A stretch of DNA of 9,796 nt, taken from NCBI GenBank assembly GCA_003973505.1, contig QNXT01000150.1:1-9796 (forward strand). The letters run 5' to 3'. A model generated the notes under the pieces. That model did no database searches. It was not told the DNA's origin and was given only the letters and a program-made list of their open reading frames with translations. Position 1 is the first letter of the stretch; each line of letters opens with the position of its first letter. The position numbers and the translations under genes are program-made. The DNA is from Bacteroidota bacterium (GTDB lineage Bacteria; Bacteroidota; Bacteroidia; Bacteroidales; UBA1556). This document shows positions 7,706 through 9,796 of this stretch, piece after piece.

Positions 7706-9766
7706 CTACTTTTTACCATATAAGAAATGCTTTTTCACTCCTACTGAAAACCAACGACCCGGTTGCATTACGTTTCCATAATCCACATAGTCGATATCGA
7801 AAATGTTTTTTATATCAGCAAATATCATCCAACCTTTGGCTTTCCAATACACACGAGCATCCAGCAAAGTATAGGCTCCATAAGGAGTTAGAACATCATG
7901 TTTCGCATCGGCATCCCAAAGCATATATTCGCCATTGCGCTGCTGATATCGTAATTTCCAACTAGCCAAAATGTTTTTATAAACCCGATGATGAACACCT
8001 AAGACCATTTTATGCCGCAGGTAATCCATCACATAGCGCGACTGATAGCCATCGGATGTTGCTCCTTTATTAATAAAGGTATATTGCAAAGTCAAGTTTT
8101 TTATAAAAAACCCATGTTTGTTGAGCTGCCCTAAATTAAGTTTCAATTGTGCATCAATACCATAAGTCTCCACCTCGGTTACATTCATGGGTTGCCATTT
8201 CACCGTATCGGTCAGGCGAGCCCAATCAATACTATTATGTCCTAAAGAATTAAATGAGCTTAAATCAAAATCCACAATTCCTTTGTGAAAAACAATGCCA
8301 AAATCAAAATTTACGGCTTCTTCAGGTACTAAATCGGGGTTTCCAATATTCGCTGGTCCAGCATAATATAAATCTGTAAAAGTGGGCAAACGCATTGTTT
8401 TATCAACCGAAGCTTTTAATTTCCAATTTTTATGAAAACGATATTGAGCATCAATTCCCGGATAAAAACCGGTAAAACCATAAGCGGTGTTATAGTTTGC
8501 CGATATGGCTCCCGTCAAAATCACTGATCCCATACTTATTTCATGTTCGAAGGATAACATACTATTGGTACGTGCATCTTCTTTGGTATAAAAACCCTCA
8601 GGATTGAATAAAGCATCCATAGTATCAGCCATTGGATTTCCCAATACATTACTGGCAATATGCTCATAACGAACGTCCACTGCCAGCGTACTTTTCCCAA
8701 AATCGCTTTGATAAAATGCATTTGAATTAAGTCCCATCACTGTGGTTAAATGATAGTTATGATTTTTATACCATGATGGCGCATTTTCATTGTCTCGAAA
8801 CAACTCAAAGCGATCGGAGTGTAAATTCCAATACACATTGGTACGGGTGCTAATCATTCCATAAGATTGATACTTCAAACTAGCCAAAGCCGATTGGGTT
8901 TCTTCAAACTGATTGGGATATTTAGCCGTATAAAAACTCTGCGAGCCAAATTCCTTTTGTGCCATACTGGCTTGCCATTCGAAGAATGATTTTTTTAGAT
9001 TGTATTTTCCCAAATAAAAAAGACTCGTACGCTTGAAATCGGTATTCTCCATATATCCCGACGAAGCATCATGGTTTACAGATAGCATTTGTCGGAGCTT
9101 CTTCCCTACTACACTTACGGATGCTCCCAAACTATACAAACCGAAATCGCCTGCAACGGCTTTTAAATCTACCGAATTGCTTTGTGGATTTTGGGTAACA
9201 ATATTGATGGCACCACTATAAGCATTGGAGCCATAAATTTGCGCTCCAACCCCACTAAGCACCTCCACATAACGAATTTGATCGAAAGAAATGGGCAGGT
9301 TTAAATTATGATGCCCCGTTTGAGGATTGGTGATATTCACCCCATTAAGCATCACTAACACTTGATCGAATGTCCCGCCACGGATGCTTACATCGGCTTG
9401 AACATCATTATTTCCGCGTTGACGGAGATCGATTTGGCTCAGCATATTGAGGATATCCTGAACCGATTGTATGGGAGCTGATTGAAGCTGCTGTCGATCT
9501 ACTATATAAATAGTAGTGGCAGGCACTTCAAGAGCCTTCAAAAGTTCAGAATCCACAATATTTACTTCTTCCAAATCAATTTTCGAAGACACACGCTGAG
9601 TGGTATCTTCTTGGGCAGCCACCTCACCAGGTAGTGCCACAGCAGTTAAAGCAACTGATAAACCCGAGATAGCTACTACCTTATTCAAGCTACTGAATGC
9701 GGCATAAGCTTTTCGAGTCCAGCGACTAAAATAGCTGATTGACTGGTTTTTGTAAAATTGTTTCAT
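7706..9766 (-). CDS. TonB-dependent outer-membrane receptor, BtuB-like architecture with extended leader
   Basis: A complete 686-residue TonB-dependent receptor for active uptake across the outer membrane. The leader is long: about 28 residues with a basic/aromatic segment (YFSRWTRKAYAAFSSL, 12-27), a hydrophobic core (about 30-46), and likely cleavage VAA|QE after residue 51. A TonB-box-like LEEVNIVD is at 65-72. The plug is at about 80-195: SVQDILNML (101-109), SIRGGTFDQVLVMLNGVNI (127-145), VEVLSGVGAQIYGSNAYSGA (167-186), INIVTQ (187-192). Barrel strands follow, with MRLPTFTDLYY (458-468) and GNPDLVPEEAVNFDFG (475-490), a conserved receptor signature, and a C-terminal NIFDIDYVDYG (654-664) before the final strand. 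There is no carboxypeptidase-like N-terminal domain, so it is closer to BtuB/FepA-type receptors than to SusC. Cobalamin is one possible substrate, by size, layout and the leader; siderophores or other ligands are not excluded. No other in-frame ATG precedes residue 108, fixing the start. Confidence 0.92.
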   Translation of the reverse strand: MKQFYKNQSISYFSRWTRKAYAAFSSLNKVVAISGLSVALTAVALPGEVAAQEDTTQRVSSKIDLEEVNIVDSELLKALEVPATTIYIVDRQQLQSAPIQSVQDILNMLSQIDLRQRGNNDVQADVSIRGGTFDQVLVMLNGVNITNPQTGHHNLNLPISFDQIRYVEVLSGVGAQIYGSNAYSGAINIVTQNPQSNSVDLKAVAGDFGLYSLGASVSVVGKKLRQMLSVNHDASSGYMENTDFKRTSLFYLGKYNLKKSFFEWQASMAQKEFGSQSFYTAKYPNQFEETQSALASLKYQSYGMISTRTNVYWNLHSDRFELFRDNENAPSWYKNHNYHLTTVMGLNSNAFYQSDFGKSTLAVDVRYEHIASNVLGNPMADTMDALFNPEGFYTKEDARTNSMLSFEHEISMGSVILTGAISANYNTAYGFTGFYPGIDAQYRFHKNWKLKASVDKTMRLPTFTDLYYAGPANIGNPDLVPEEAVNFDFGIVFHKGIVDFDLSSFNSLGHNSIDWARLTDTVKWQPMNVTEVETYGIDAQLKLNLGQLNKHGFFIKNLTLQYTFINKGATSDGYQSRYVMDYLRHKMVLGVHHRVYKNILASWKLRYQQRNGEYMLWDADAKHDVLTPYGAYTLLDARVYWKAKGWMIFADIKNIFDIDYVDYGNVMQPGRWFSVGVKKHFLYGKK

Positions 9767-9796
9767 TTAATTATTTGTTTATTATATATGCGACAA

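Noticed and set aside
7666..7965. 99-codon plus-strand frame overlapping the receptor's 3' end
   Set aside because: It is antisense to the well-supported barrel C-terminus of the TonB receptor and has no protein-like features of its own.
9767..9796. Cobalamin riboswitch upstream of the BtuB-like receptor
   Set aside because: Only 30 bases of AT-rich leader are present and no conserved riboswitch element can be seen; the question needs sequence beyond the window.

Overview
The window looks like a chromosomal stretch from a Bacteroidetes bacterium, probably of the order Bacteroidales. The evidence is AT-rich DNA, a single-chain SecDF translocase of about 1,050 residues, TonB-dependent receptors with a carboxypeptidase-regulatory-like N-terminal domain, a type IX secretion (T9SS) C-terminal sorting domain, start codons without Shine-Dalgarno sequences, and two copies of the Bacteroidetes -7 promoter box (TATCTTTG, consensus TAnnTTTG). 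The order is inferred from the look of the proteins, not from a search.

Layout. (1) Positions 1-1262, minus strand: the N-terminal half of an outer-membrane beta-barrel/TonB-receptor-like protein, cut by the window edge. (2) 1263-1412: short gap with a strong rho-independent terminator for the next gene. (3) 1413-4562, minus: secDF. (4) 4563-4905: divergent intergenic region with one promoter for each flanking gene and a GA-rich direct-repeat tract between them. (5) 4906-7311, plus: a secreted 801-residue FG-GAP/VCBS-type repeat protein with a T9SS sorting domain. (6) 7312-7705: convergent gap with a nested, nearly concentric palindrome that resembles a REP/BIME element, and a second stretch with a small inverted repeat and no convincing gene. 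(7) 7706-9766, minus: a complete TonB-dependent receptor of BtuB-like size with an unusually long leader. Only 30 bases of its upstream region are present.

The genes share the cell envelope but do not form an obvious pathway. SecDF assists Sec export, the first step for all three other products. The FG-GAP protein would then leave through T9SS, and the two receptors would insert in the outer membrane. Each gene appears to be its own transcription unit: the secDF terminator separates it from the gene downstream, and the other neighbours are divergent or convergent.

I see no phage, transposase, CRISPR, toxin-antitoxin or RNA gene, and no convincing new multi-gene system. The items most worth a second look are the nested palindrome at 7350-7437, the GA-rich repeat at 4749-4825 and the extended leader of the 7706-9766 receptor.
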